Shown piece by piece: positions 9,888 through 22,790 of a stretch of DNA of 64,000 nt. The notes under the pieces are model-generated. The model made no database searches and was not told where the DNA came from. It worked only from the letters and a program-made list of their open reading frames with translations. Numbering within the stretch: position 1 is the stretch's first letter; each line of letters opens with the position of its first letter. A program made the position numbers and the translations under genes. The DNA is from Takakia lepidozioides (taxonomy: Eukaryota; Streptophyta; Takakiopsida; Takakiales; Takakiaceae): contig CM060732.1 in the NCBI GenBank assembly GCA_030704615.1, forward strand, positions 69,855,053 through 69,919,052, given 5' to 3'.

Positions 9888-12800
9888 CTAGGGTGGACCA
9901 AACTTGGTTAATGTAGACTGGAATAAGTCAGAAAATGATTGTGCCGAAGTTGTATCATCGGCCTTGATCTTTGCAAGGCAGCTTCCTGACGACGTGTTGA
10001 CAAGCAGTTCAATTAAAAAGAAACCAGTGGCAGCTGGAGAGTGAGCAGTCTGGGCAAAGAAGAAAAACTTCAACTTAGGGGCCTGTCCTCCTGATGCCAT
10101 GCACTCAATTGAATGCAACTGCATGTGGCGAAGTAGAGGTTGAGGGGATGTTAGCATCGCAGTGGCTCCCCTCGCCAGGAAATAGTCCTGCAAGAATGCC
10201 AGAAGAAATAGATCTGTAAACTCAATAGTCTGATGGAAGTGCATCGTAGGATCCTAACCCACTGGCACCCATTCTTGCCTTTAAGGAAATACAATTACAC
10301 TGTGTTTGTACACAGACCACAATACAGTTCCAGGGTCAGTACAAGTTGAGAGGGAGAGGGAGAGGGAAACAAGACTGCTGCTCTATTGCCTGCCTTAGTG
10401 ACGATGCCTTTGTACATGTTCAAGGAGACGAGTCTGTGGTTCAAGCATTCTCCTCTTCCATCTTTTCAGTGTCAGTGGCAGGGCAATCACACCCCCCATG
10501 TTTCTCTTTGAGGGCTAACGGAACACATACATAATCAACCTAAAGCCTTCTATAGTGGCAAATCCAGCCAATAAATCCACTCTTTGTTTGTTGTCGTCCC
10601 CGACCAATTTCGACATTCCCTATTACCTGAAAACTCTCAACCTCGCAGGAAGGTTTACTATTGTGCAAGGCCTGAACCATGAAGGCTACAATGTAACCAA
10701 GGGTAGCAAGGAACAATACATCAGTACACAACTTCCTCATGCTGGATGGAAATGTAAGACTCTGAGAATTCATAGCACAGCTGACCATGACATACCAAGG
10801 CACCCCAGAAAAGTAAAGTATCAGGGAGAGAGGACCAATCTAACTAAATTGTGACCCACTGGCAAAGGGATGGCTTACAATCCATACCAGTGTTGCACCA
10901 ACCACAAGTTGACCCCATTTCCGTTGAAAGGTGGCTGGATCTAAATTGGGTTTTGACTTCAGTTTCAAGGATGGCGACGTTGACAAAGAGGGGTCAAGGA
11001 GGCTGAGCCCAAGCAAGTCATCAACAGCAAGCAATGGAGAAGAAGAGGACGTTGGCGCAGTCCTAGAAGTTGGCAGTGATGGAGATGGAGAATTTTCAAA
11101 GCCAGATAGATCTGGACCACTGTATGCATGAGACCCGTTGCTGGCAGCACCACTACTCTCTTCTCTTTCAGATGCACTCAGAAGTAAGTCGTTGTCATTT
11201 GCATCCACGTGTTGACTTGGCAGCACATCATTTGTGGACGTTGGGACCAATGGCAGTGCTCCTGTGTCCTCTGAGAATTCAAAGGGACCACGATGCTCCT
11301 TGTCTAAGAACATGTATGACGGCTGCACAAACAAAACGCAGAAACTCCAGCTTCTCCTTTTAATTCAGCAGACAATGTGTATTCCATCGAGAGGTAACAA
11401 AATTCAGGACCAGCACTTGGTTCCCCAGTAGTCACCCGCTAAAAGAGAAATGCATGGTTATCATGACCAGGCTCAAATGAAGCAAATGTCGCTGATACAT
11501 CAAACAGTGAGGATCTACTCATGCAGGTGCTCATGTCGGAGCTGCATATGCTCAACTACTTGCAATACAAAGACCAAATAAGCTGTAGGCTATGGGGTTG
11601 TGTGTAAGAACTCTGCTCACCTCACGATAGACAACAGCAAGGCTGTTGAACTCGTCGAAAATCCGGTCCTTGATTTCACTGCTTTGTGTGTCCGCAAACA
11701 CTGAGACTGCCTGTTTGGGTGGGTTCACCACTCGCTCAGCGACCTCGACACCATGCTGCAGGAGCCTGTAGTACAATAGTGCCCTATCGTGCACGTCCTG
11801 CACTCCCACAAACCAGGCCTCTTTTAGTGTTTGAATTTTGAGGCGTTTGTGGTGGAAGAGAGGAGGGGGGAAGGACAGTGGTGATCAATTTGTGCAATGC
11901 ATCACAGCAACTGTCAACTCACACACACTCCCTCTCGTTCCTTGAATGTGGCTGAGTCCTTTAATAACACCTCTTGGATTACATAATCTAATTATTGTGT
12001 AGAGAAATTGCCACTTGAGAAGTTCTTACACAGTGTTGCTAAGGTAAGGTGAATAATACATTCTTTTGGCACTAACATGGCACTTGTTGGCAGATTATTG
12101 ATGAAATACTATGCTAGGTCCTGTAGAAGCAACAAGCTGGAGTACATGTGTACACCTTCCACATTACCAGTCAATGTACAGTGCTCTCTTGGTTGGTCTA
12201 TTGTAGCCGATGCCTTGTACCAGAATTAAGAAACCTGAAAGTGAGAGGCTTGAGGATTTCTCTCTCCCTCTTGCTCTCTTTCCTTAACTCTGGGTGTCCT
12301 TACTAACACCCCTCAAGGATTGCCTGATCCCATTATTATCTGTCCACAAAGGAACAGGTGAAAAGAGGGACTCACTAGAAGTGTTTAACCTAAATACAGC
12401 CTCTCCATATGTGAAGGGGCTTAAGCCTGGGTTTCACAGAGATCACTAGCCTGTTGGCAAGTGACTAAGGGGAGTTTAAAGCTTTGAGCTCTAGGATGCC
12501 TTGGACGACTAAGTCTGTATGTGCTGTTTTTGAGCATCACGATCACTGTGAACTGTTTCTGGTTGAGGATATGACAAAGGGTAAGGGGCAGACTTGGGTT
12601 GAGGTAGCTTGATGGTGCCTCGACAAGACTGTTTGATGTCCTTAAAAAGAGGTAGACATAAAATGTTCTGTTTTGTGTTTCCTTGTAGCATTGTCATAAT
12701 GTGAGATGATAAGTACATCTGTCTGTGGCACATCTATTTTCAGGAACCATGTAATGACCATGCATATGTCATGGCCATGAGTACGACTGTGCTACTTCGT

Positions 12801-15800
12801 AACTGTCTGAGCCCGAAGTTGTGCTGTATTAATGCAGTCCACTATAAAATCTTTTCACAACAAACTTTAATTTTTCACTTAACTGCAAATAGAAAGTTTC
12901 ACCCAGTAACTTGGTCTTGCGGCCTACCTGGTGGGCATCAGCAAGGCCTGCTGACAGGGCAACCCCCAACATCTTGATGCTCTCAGGGGGTCTCTTGAAA
13001 AACAGCTTGGTTACCGCTGTCAACAACTCCAACCGCACCTGCAGACAAGAATCCATTATAAGTAAATATAAAGACCTCTAAATCTCTTTGTCTCCGAGAA
13101 AATCCTGCTCTTCGCGCTAAGACCATCACATGCTGCTAGCCAAAGCCTGACGAGCGACAAAGCTTTCACAGGCAGTGCCCACCTCTGGTGAGTCTTCATC
13201 CGCCCAGTTGTCAATAAAGCCTTCCAAAATGTATGGCGCATCCAGCATGTCGTAAGCATACTCCCCAAGCATCCACACTAGAGCGGCCTTTGCCTTGGGC
13301 TCTGTCACACTTTTGCTACTCACATTACCCACTACCGCAATGCAGTCATGGCTCCACTGTGGGTACTTTCGCAGCAGGTCCTTCACTAGCACCTATTCAC
13401 CCACAGACAAACCCCAAATTTGCCCAAACATTGGTCCAGAAAGCTCTCCAACAGTCCTTTTTCCTCACTCTCTTTTCAAGATTCAGTTAACAAGTAGTAA
13501 CAACCATCACACCAAGCCCAAGTAGGCATGAGATGGGCCTGCACAAAACTGGCAGTGCTTCATCCTCTTAAACTAAGAAAAAGAGGGGTAGACACAATCT
13601 TTCTTTTCCATTGAAAGAGGGTACCCCATTTATACCACGGCCCACCACAATCTATCAAAAAATGTTCGGCGACCTAAATTGATTGAACATCAGCCTAGTT
13701 CCCAGTGTGAGTTGTAAATCAAAGACTCAGCAGTTCAATCCATTTGTACTGAGCTTCAGTCCTCTCACATTTGAGCAGCATTTCCTGTACGTGACCGTGC
13801 TACTCTCTCTTGGCCCAAATCTCCTCCACAGACTTTCCTTTGGGAGGGAGAGAGAGAACAAACCAGTGTCTCGGCAGTAACATAGTCTTTCTCCATCTCA
13901 AGAAACTGGAGCAAGCGGTCAACTATGGCATTGACGTCATACTGCTGCAAAGCAATTTTTCCCACCGCTCTAATGGATTCACGGGCAATGGCCACATCCA
14001 CGTTGGCCGCATATTCGCTAAGCTCTGTCACTGTCAGTCCATACAACAGCAAACTCCAGCACTGTTTATCAGAATCACCAATACAAAATATAGCACGTAA
14101 CTCTTTGAGCTGCTAAGTATGCAAAGGAGGTAAGCTTATTCTTGGCACATCCATGTGATATAATCTTCTGTTTACAATGGTCAAAAAATCATCTAGTCTG
14201 CCAAAGCTAAGCTATCACCTTCCCATGTCAGTCAGTGTCTAACCTCCACCTTCCTTCCGTCATCACTCTTATAGCTTGCAGGTTATAAACAATTCCGGTA
14301 TAATCCATCATGGGGTTTTCCTGCAGGTTGTGACTGTAGTGAAGATGAAATTCAACAACCAACTCTTTGGAATGCTACTATGCCCTCACCAATTTCATAG
14401 GTGTTGGATTCATTTGCCACTGCAGTCAACATCTCCAGCTTCAACTTCTTCACATATGACGGATCACTGTAACGGCAGTAAAAGTGCTTGTAGTCTGATG
14501 AAAACAGCATTGGGGCCCGCACGACAAGCAAGTGTAAATGACTAAGCACTGAGTATGACTGCTCCGCGCTCCCTGAGCTTACAAGAGTCAGCAACGGTGC
14601 CTTGATACGTTCATAAACCTGTGGTAGAAACAGAACACAGCCATTTAACTCCTGTCTAAGATGTACTTCTGGATCCAAATATTGATCCCAAACAGTTATT
14701 TTCTTCTTACTGAATTTCTTCTCCTTCCAGTTAGGAGTATAGTGCATTCCACAGCAGTTTGATTTCAGCAATGTCCTTCTAACAGTCTAGCTGGCAAAAT
14801 ATGACACTTGTGCCCTGATTCCACTGCCAGGAAGAGAGTCAGCGAGAGTGAGAGAGAGAGAGAGAGAGTGAGAGAGGGGAAGAACGAGAATGTACTCATG
14901 CCATTCCCAGCGAATGTTGGCTTGCCACAGCCTTGAAGTCATTGATCCCGTGGGAATCTAACCCTCCCGGAGCCTTTTGTGGGGTTTGTACCCACCAGGG
15001 TTTAGCTTATCCCCGCAGTTCAGCTGCAGGTACAGACTTATTTTCCCACAACCGCCATTAAGGAGCTCACAGAGGCACTCGTTCGCATGAAAACTCAACA
15101 GCCAGGTTGCAGAGTTATTGATATTAGTCTTATAGCCCTGTGTTTACCACAGAGATGACATGCTTGGGGATGTGCAGGGCACAGGAGGCTTCGGCCCGCC
15201 ACTCTGGGCTAGGGGAAGAGAGAGACAGAAAGACAACAGGACAGAAAGAAAAGAACTTTCTAAATTGCACTGCTGATCACAGTGCCTCAGAAGTGGGCAG
15301 GGACACAGAGAGAGAAGACAGACCTGCTGGTGCACATCTGCCATCGACATGGTAAGATGGAGGAAGACTTTAATGGTTGCCAGAACCACAGCACTGTTGG
15401 CATGCTGTAACCGGTCTTCAAGTATGTTCATGATGTCAAATGTTTCATTTGGTTCTGAAGGAATGTAGTTAGAGACCACGTCTAGCACCAGGCACTGTGC
15501 CCATTCACTGAACACCTTTATCCTGCAAGCATGGAGACTTTTGATGAGATTGCAGCAAAGAAACACTTGTATCTAGCAATACATTAGAGCAAGTCCTGTG
15601 TTGCGGAGAGTGTTCCAGAGAGTGCACCAGCTGGAAACATGACATCAGACACACTTCCAGCCCATCAGCCCATTATATGCAAAAGCTCCAGTACAAGAGG
15701 AAAACTGTTAGAACTCAATCACCTGTTTAGAAGATGAAAGATCACAGGTTTGCTGTACAGTAGATCTCTATCTTTTGCTGCTGCCTCTGAGCTGTTTCCT

Positions 15801-17021
15801 TCAGCTGCATAGATTTCCTGTAAGGCACACAAGCAATTGGCAATCACCTGCACAATAGGACATTGCAGATATCAGCATCTCAGTATCAATGCCAGATTTA
15901 TAATTCATTACACTGTTGAAGGGTTCATACACATTATGGCTGATGTATCTGAGACTATTACAAAAACTGTTTACCTAGCTCTTTTAGCTAGGGGTTGTAT
16001 CCCTTGCCATTGCACAAACGTCATGCCATTGTAAGACATCATCAACTTCTCCCAGTCAATGTTGAATGATCAGCCATGATTCCCTGGTGCAATTCCAGAA
16101 TGCAAAGGTCAACATGAATTTACAACCAACCAACAACCATGGATTTGAATGTTGATTGAAGACAAATATAAAAAGAGGGCAGTAACTAGCCATATTCAAA
16201 TCCACATAGCGAAAACCTTGGGTGAGTGATCGCAGGGGATCGTCGCCCTGCAAAAAATTGTAAAACGACGAGTCCAATGTCTCTACAAACGCACGCCTAT
16301 TGTAATGCCGAAGATCTTCCCACCTAGAAAACCTAAAGTTGGAAACTCGGTCTGACATATAGCCAAGGATAATGAGAGAACTCACTAAGGGGCCCCCATG
16401 CCCTAACGCGATGAAGGAAAAACGGTTGTTATAGTGGATTACGGCATGCAAGAATCTTAACTCAATGTAGGCATCGCTTACCTGTGCATCAGAATCATGA
16501 AGAAGCTGCGTCTTTAGCGCATCTGGAAACTCATTCTCTATACAAGCGGAGGGTGCAAGGTGATACAACTTCAAAACTCCCATTGCTGCCACTGTTCTGA
16601 CATAACTATTGCCGTCCTTAAGCCCTGTGCGCAACGGCCCTACTAGATACTCCACAAGATTCATCACTCTCAATGAGCAAAGGCTCCGCAATGCAAGTCC
16701 TCTAATCATGGGGTCATCGTCCTGGCAATCCTTCTGCAGGAAATTGATAGTGAGGAGGGCCAGCTCTGGATGGCCCCGCGCATAATTACCAACATACAGG
16801 TAGCACATCTTCTTGAGCACCAAATCTGAGGTCGCCGAGCACATCACCATTTCACTAAAGAGAGAGGACACATCAATGCCGATGGTCATGTATGAGATAA
16901 CTTTCTTGTAAAGCTCTCGCTTTACATCTTCAACACCTGGTGCACGGCTTCCTGCCAGCTGCCGCAGCTGAGCCTTTAGCTCCACAAGTTCCCCCTTTCT
17001 GTTGTCAGCATTCGGATTCAT
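9888..17021 (-). CDS. AP4B1: AP-4 adaptor complex subunit beta
   Basis: Beta subunit of the AP-4 heterotetramer, which sorts cargo at the trans-Golgi network. Exons on the minus strand: 17021-16482, 15847-15723, 15522-15324, 14618-14390, 14030-13864, 13392-13183, 13038-12928, 11797-11621, 11322-10906 and 10187-9888; all have GT-AG borders and phases that join. They give about 824 residues, against about 840 in land plants. The HEAT/armadillo trunk starts at MNPNADNRKG and includes NESNTYEI, ALQQYDVNAIVDRLLQFLE and EMEKDYVTAETL; then a Ser/Pro-rich hinge (about 600-700) and the ear, ending LTKFGPP. The start at 17021 gives the usual N-terminus. Land-plant homologues have about six residues between WGQL and the ear exon, so a microexon between 10905 and 10188 may be missing. 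Intron 14619-15323 holds (GA)n and a repeat also found at 25.8 kb. Confidence 0.93.
14844..14878. repeat. (GA)n microsatellite
   Basis: A run of ga dinucleotides interrupted by gtgag lies in an AP-4 beta intron. Other ga runs are seen at 10351-10368, 29479-29494 and 42900-42926. Confidence 0.7.
14938..15005. repeat. Dispersed repeat, copy in AP-4 intron
   Basis: About 65 bp beginning gtcattgatcccgtggga and containing cggagccttttgtggggtt. It matches 25780-25848 (gtcattgaccccgaggga, same cggagccttttgtggggtt core) in the same orientation. Both copies lie close to ga-rich tracts. It may be the conserved part of a short retroelement, but no poly-A tail or target duplication was found. Confidence 0.55.
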
Positions 17022-17964
17022 CTTGGCAGACAGGAGGCGATCACCACTCCAGAGTCGATACCTTGCTTGGTCTTGGAGTACATACACAGAGGTGAATATT
17101 TTCAAGGAACCGAGCAAGTAGATCACAGATTCACAGATATTTCCGACGAATCAGACTCTGTACAGATTACAGAGACTCTAACTTTGGTCTGCATCCTCGC
17201 GTGACAACCGGATCGTTCTCTGAAGAATCATCAATGTTTAAATCGACGTTCACTTTAACCCTAAATGTTTGATTAGGGTTTTGGAAAACGTGTCATGGGC
17301 CTTGGCAAAACTAATTTGATCTTGGTCTTGTTGTATATTTTTAGGCTCATGTTGATTTGACAACATCGAGAATTGCTTTTGACGGTATACTTTCAACCAA
17401 TTGTTTCAGAGCATTTGTATATTTATGGTGAACAAAGTAACAGCAACTGGTGAGAGTCCTCTGCAGCAGAGTTCAGATTCTCATGTATGAATGGCTGCAG
17501 TCAGAGAAGAGGAATGTGATGAGATTTGAGGATGATCAAAATAACTTTTTGGTCCGTCCTTAGTTAGACTTGCAAACAGACCTGAGGATTGATTCTCTAT
17601 ACACTTTGTGGGCTGGTTTTCAAAAAATTTCAAACCTGACTATTTAATGTATAAATCATGTAACCCCTTGCATTTTAGGCCACACACACACACAATGATA
17701 AGAAAAAGAATCTTAAACCAAATCCTCTCCTTCTGATCCTCTGCAATGTCTGATGATTCTGTCTCTATCAAACTATCTTTATGTCCTTCAACTTTCTTCA
17801 ACAGAGAAGTGAAAATGCAGTGGGCCTTCTTTTGTTCCTAGAGTGAGGGCATGGAGATTTGGCAATCCACTCGTGAATGAGACGACTGAGATGACGTATT
17901 CATCATCAAACTCAAGTTCCTGTGACTTCCTTGGTTGAAGACACTCCATCGCCTCACTCATGCC
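17022..17964. other. AP-4 beta 5' / NSE1 3' intergenic
   Basis: This 943-bp gap between two genes on the same strand should hold the AP-4 beta promoter and 5' UTR (near 17022) and the NSE1 3' UTR (near 17964). Telomere-like ccctaa and agggtt pieces lie at about 17258-17281, resembling the telo-box motif of plant promoters, on the upstream side of the AP-4 start. A short (ca)n is at 17683-17693. Confidence 0.4.
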
Positions 17965-20864
17965 CTAGCGCCTGGATCTTAATTTTGGCCGGCTTTGGAG
18001 CTGTCTCACTGGTTCTTGGGGGGTGTCCATGGAACTTTTTGAGGCCTGTGCAACAGGCTGATCCGCCTCATCAGAATCTGCCGTGTCAATGTCTGCATCT
18101 TCCTCCTCTTCTTCAGCATCATTGCCATCATAATTGTCTCTGGCTAGAATTCTCCAGAGTGTACCACAAACTGGGCAAACTTTGCGGGCCTGCCACCAAC
18201 TGCCTATCTCAAGTAAGGCCTTTGGAACAGTCCTTCTCTGTCCCCTATCCAAGTCCGCGACTGTGCAAAGGATTTTTTAGTCAACAGGCTGTGGATCTAT
18301 AAAGTACAGTCTACCTGTATGCACAAGAGTAAATTTCATTCTGCAAGTTTGGCATGGTTCAACCTTCCTGAAACACCTGAAGTAGAAACGTAAAGGTAAA
18401 GCAGAAAGGTAAAGCAAGACCTGTGGTATGGAAAATTTTCGAGGCAGACAGTAGCTGTGCATACGTACATTGCAATTTGCATTCCGGCAAGGCTGTGCCT
18501 GTCACCCATCAGTCATCCACAGACAACTAAAACACCATTGGGAAATAGCACACCATTTCAGAACAAACAAGGTGGTTTTCCGTTTGACAGTCCAATCTCC
18601 AGAGATCAGCTCTTCAATCTTCCAAGAAATCTAGCCTATCCAGCCCAGCAGTTCTCAAGAAACTCTCAACTAACTTCCTGTGACACTACAGGGTTGAAGT
18701 TAATACTATAAAGCTAGAGACAACACACTCACACACCTTAATCCCAGCCTCGTTGCACACATCGCAGATGGGAACATCAAAGTCTCTGAACATACTGCGA
18801 AGCTCTAGGAAGGCCCTTACTCCCAGGCCTACCGATCCATTAGCTGTGCGGGTCAACCAACGATCCAAGATCAAGCTTGCTAGGGTCTCCTCCTTGGCAC
18901 CCAGTGAAAGACGCACCGAAACTGCTGCTTGGCTGCTGGATGCCCCTTGTGTCTCTTGCTCTACCTAAACAGACTCAATTTTTGTCACCAAACCACAAGC
19001 TTCTCTACCTCACATGTGACCAGAGGCAATGAGCAGAAAGAGAAATTATGAAGTTTGTCGCAAAATCCAGCAAAATACTACCACAACACTTTGATAAACA
19101 ATAATAACTAAATGAATTTACCTAGGACTCTTGTGTCTTGACGCTAAGCTAGTCACATATTAGATTACGACACAAAGTACCCCACCAACTTAGAAAGGGT
19201 CGTTTATCACACACAGAGAAGGAAGAGGGATAAAAGAGAACCTGACTGTTGAGACGCAGATTTAAGGCGTCCATGTTGGATATGACCCCCAACCCCGTGG
19301 TATCTTGTAGTATGGTCACAACCTAAACTATCCATGCCCCAAGTCCTTTCTCACATTAGCAAACTCACCCACATGTTGCCCAGAACAGAAATCATTGTGG
19401 GAACAAACACCCCAAACCGTAGGACTTACCGTACATGGTTTTATTAATTAGCATAGTGCTGCCATCATGAACATGAACCCAAAGACCTCAATGCCATGTT
19501 ACTCACAGGAAGAGCTTTGATAGAGCAGCCAGAACTTTTAACACAAGAAAAATATAGACAATTCAGTTTTTATTAGCATATGATGCAGTGAGTAATGAAC
19601 TATGTAAGTTGACAAGCAGAACTCACAATAGCTTTGAAGAAGGTAATCTGTGCATGGGTATAGCAAGTTCCCAGTTTTGCTTGCTCGCTGGCCAGCTTAT
19701 TGACAATGCCATAGTACACCATCCCATCATATTGATTTGCACTGTCTTTCACCTCCATTTGCACAAAGTCTAGAGCCTTGTTCAATGTTGCTATAAAATC
19801 AAAGAAACCATCTTCACAGGACCCACACCCACAAAATTCAGCCAAGATAGTAGAAAATTGTTGATCGTCCTAATGATATATCCATGTGTGCTACTACTAC
19901 TACTACTACTGCGAACAGACATTTGCCTAGTTGAATTCCTTACAGTCAAGTCACAGAAAGGTTTCGGGATTCATTTTACTGATTTAAGTTGTTGCAGGAC
20001 AAGCTAACTAAATATCTGGAGCTCTCTCATCAAAGAAAGCAGGCATCAGGCTGCTGGGTTAATCAAAGACAAAGAGGAACATACAGCCAGAACGCCCTTT
20101 GACACACTAGAAACATAAATCAACTCCATAGACATAACATCATCTGTCCCAAAAACGGGGTCCTTATTCCTTTCACCTTATCTATCTCCCATGTATTGTC
20201 ACAACAGTATGCATTGGCATCCACCATTTTTACCGAACAGCTGAGTAAAGTTGACGAATCCAAGTCATGTAGACTCATGAGCACTATTGAATAAAACCGA
20301 GCACTCCTCCCTGGATTGGTGAAGTACAATGAAGTCGTTGGCATATCTAACCAGTATCGAAGTTGGTTCTTGGGGTGTGCTTTCAGTGCACACTCCCCCA
20401 AAGCTGTCTCCATCCCATGGAGAGCAATGTTGGCTAGCAGTGGGGAGATGACACCACAGGTGCCCATATTACTACTGGGGATTATTCCCCAATCCGGTCA
20501 TGCTGTCGGCTTTCAGCCAGGTTTTGACCTGTCTGGCTAGACTGGGCAGAGTTTTAAGTTTGTCTAAGAGGGCTTCGTAGTTGATGCGATCGCAGCAAAC
20601 TCAGAACAAAATCCACCAGCTCGTGACATACTGTGAAATCGATAATATCATACATCAACTGTATTCAGATAAAACCAAACATGCATGCGGCATAAATCCT
20701 CCGTGGAATTCGAACAGAAGCAAAAGCGAAGGAAGGCGCTGGAGCATACCACTCTCGGATTGAAAAAGAGCTCTGAACATATTCTTGGAGTCTTTTTCAG
20801 GCAATGGGCCGCGGGTCATTAGAGCCTGTATGAAAGTGTGGTGTCTCTCGTCCAGTCCCACCAT
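17965..20864 (-). CDS. NSE1: SMC5/6 complex subunit NSE1 (RING-like E3)
   Basis: NSE1 pairs with NSE3 in the SMC5/6 genome-maintenance complex and carries a variant RING domain. Exons: 20864-20750, 19790-19627, 19322-19242, 18964-18737, 18363-18315, 18260-17965. All junctions keep phase and give 310 residues, a normal length. Family motifs seen in order: HHTFIQALMTRGPLPEKD (N-terminus), ALDFVQMEVKDSANQYDG, YYGIVNKLASEQAKLGTCYT, MDALNLRLNSQ, LDRWLT, GVRAFLELR, then zinc-ligand pairs CDVC, CQTC and CPVC and an acidic C-terminal tail. Where the family has H-x-x-C after the second pair, this model has T-x-x-H; either the ligands differ or the 18363-18315 exon border is wrong. Intron 1 (958 bp) contains a broken group II-type reverse transcriptase. 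An upstream in-frame extension to 21005 exists, but the Met at 20864 matches the family start. Confidence 0.88.
19893..19911. repeat. (CTA)n microsatellite
   Basis: Six tandem cta/act triplets in NSE1 intron 1. Confidence 0.8.
20301..20595 (-). pseudogene. Group II intron-type reverse transcriptase fragment
   Basis: Inside NSE1 intron 1, on the same strand, the translation reads CDRINYEALLDKL, then LARQVKTWLKAD, then after a frame shift GVISPLLANIALHGMETALG, then after a second shift RYANDFIVLHQSREE. These are RT motifs of group II intron maturase proteins: the palm segment before the thumb, the QGGVISPLLANIALHG block and the catalytic Y-A-D-D box, here Y-A-N-D. The first catalytic Asp has become Asn, frames are broken twice, and nothing after the box resembles the thumb or maturase domain. 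Proteins of this kind come from bacterial or organellar introns, so this is a nuclear fossil from an organelle or a bacterium. Orientation with the host gene means it is removed by splicing. Confidence 0.8.
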
Positions 20865-22620
20865 TGCTACGCCCAGCACCCGGCTATGACATGGAACCTC
20901 TCGATTTTTCAAAATTTCCACTTTCTTCCCAAACCTCCTTGTAGGTTCTCTCTTCTTTATTTGCTCATGAGAATGCCGCTGAGAATACGCACCCCACCCT
21001 GTCACAAGCTGTATTAAAAAAAACTGGTGCTGGGAGATTGCAGTCTCAACCGCCCCTACTGCAATTTATCTACAGAACCAGTTCTCAGACCACGTTGAGT
21101 CGTACCAGCAGCCTACCCCCCCATCATACTCGCACTGGATCTGCCTACCCCACGTTCCCAGGTGCACACGCTCCACTCTACCTCTTTGCTCGATTTCCTG
21201 CAGGCTCAGACCATGTACAAGACTGACATCCTCCTTCTCTACCCAACACCTTCTGACAATGCATCCCTACACACCGATTGCTGTACCCGATTGCTTCATA
21301 CATGATAATGTTCCAATTGCCCACTCATTTATGCAGTACAGAGATTCCAGTTTACTCAATGTTGTGGTGCCTGCATGTTCCCCCCATAATGACTGGACTA
21401 AACAGACAGGGAACAACAGCTGGTTGACCACACCTCAAGGAACACGCCGCTGGACACCACACCTATACGACTCAGATGTGAAGGCACCCCCTCTACACAA
21501 GGAATTGCCTCCCACCCCCATGAAGTACCTGGCAGGTCTGGCAGTGCCCCAGTTGCTACACTCTGGCTTTTGACAGATCTCCGCAAAGCTCGAATCGCTT
21601 CACTATCCAGGTACCTTGTTTGCACTCATGCTTCTGGCCTGCTCTTCAAATGCTTTCCAAATCAAACTGTGCATATGCGCACAACATCAAGTCGGACCTA
21701 TCGAATACAATCCTTTGTAGACACACAATCTCTTCTCACTCCTCCATAGCTAAAGCTCTTAAACCCTAGGCTGTCCCACATATAGTACAGAACTAAATAT
21801 TTTTGTTATTTGCTATTTTCGTGAATCCATCCATTCACGACTCATTAAAATCAGATTTGTTTTCACTCACCTTCTCTAAGTTTACTCGTCCTTCTTCCGA
21901 GTGGGAGTTTCCCTCCTGTCAGCCTTCAAGCAATGAAGCAATACAAAACACTCACCGCTCATCACTGTCACCATTCTTCTTTCTTACCTCGACAGCCATG
22001 ATGTCTATTTGCATAAGCAACTGGAACCCATTTTCCTGCACGCATTCAGAAGCTGCCACTCCTTGCTTCCTTCCTGTGGGTACAAGCAAGCGGACGGCAG
22101 GCCAAGAATCACATCGCTAAACGTGTAAGGAATTCCAAAGGCCAGAAGCTATTCCGGATTAAGATTCCATACCTGGGACAAAGACTCCAAAGCCGGGGCT
22201 TCAAGTGAAGAACCTTCCTAAGCTCAACTGAGTATAAATATCACAATTATGTACTTTTGAACCCGGAGGTTGCTACTCATTGCTACTCATATACCCACAC
22301 TACCTAGCAAATGTATCATAGTGTTACATGTCTTTGGACCTCAGGTAGTGTCTTATTCCGAGTCCTTTTAGAGAGACACATCCTCTGCTTCGCCACCTAC
22401 CTTCACGAGTTGACAGGTTACTCGGAAGTATGTGTTGCGTTGAAAGGTGACGGATGTCCACCTGCCCAACGTCCCTCGACATGAAGAGACACTAGAATTG
22501 TCATCCTATTCTTTTTATTTTGGGTTGCGTGTTGCTAACGTGAAGCAGGCACTTTTGAGAGATTTGGAGAGGTAAGTATAAGTGTGTACTCAGTTCTGCC
22601 ATTCAGCTGCAGATGGGCAA
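20865..22620. other. NSE1 upstream region, no gene recognised
   Basis: Next to 20864 lies the expected NSE1 promoter and 5' UTR. The plus frames at 21038-21573 and 21803-22120 are proline/serine/threonine-rich and match no family I know. No terminal repeats or splice-framed exons were recognised. Confidence 0.4.
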
Positions 22621-22624
22621 CTCT

Positions 22625-22790
22625 ACAGCTGAATTCAAGCGCAGAGTTTCTGATCCACAACTTAGAAGAACTCCATCAAATTGAGAGTTTACTGAATTCG
22701 TAGTGATACAGCTGAATTCAAGCGCAGAGTTTCTGATCCACAACTTAGAAGAACTCCATCAAATTGAGAGTTTACTGAATTCGTGGTGAT
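22625..22790. repeat. 83-bp tandem duplication
   Basis: Two adjacent copies (22625-22707 and 22708-22790) of a unit beginning acagctgaattcaagcgcag are almost identical, differing at single positions such as cgtagtgat versus cgtggtgat. The near identity indicates a recent event; 83 is not a multiple of three, so it is unlikely to be coding. Confidence 0.9.

Noticed and set aside
10540-10854. Opposite-strand ORFs inside the AP-4 intron as a nested gene
   Set aside because: Both strands are open by chance; neither translation resembles a protein family.
16056-16481. Extension of the AP-4 beta first exon to a 356-codon ORF
   Set aside because: The frame runs past a good GTAAGC donor at 16481-16476; the joined exons match the family while the read-through does not.
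20865-21005. N-terminal extension of NSE1
   Set aside because: The extra 47 residues have no counterpart in the family, whose proteins begin close to the HHTFIQALM motif.
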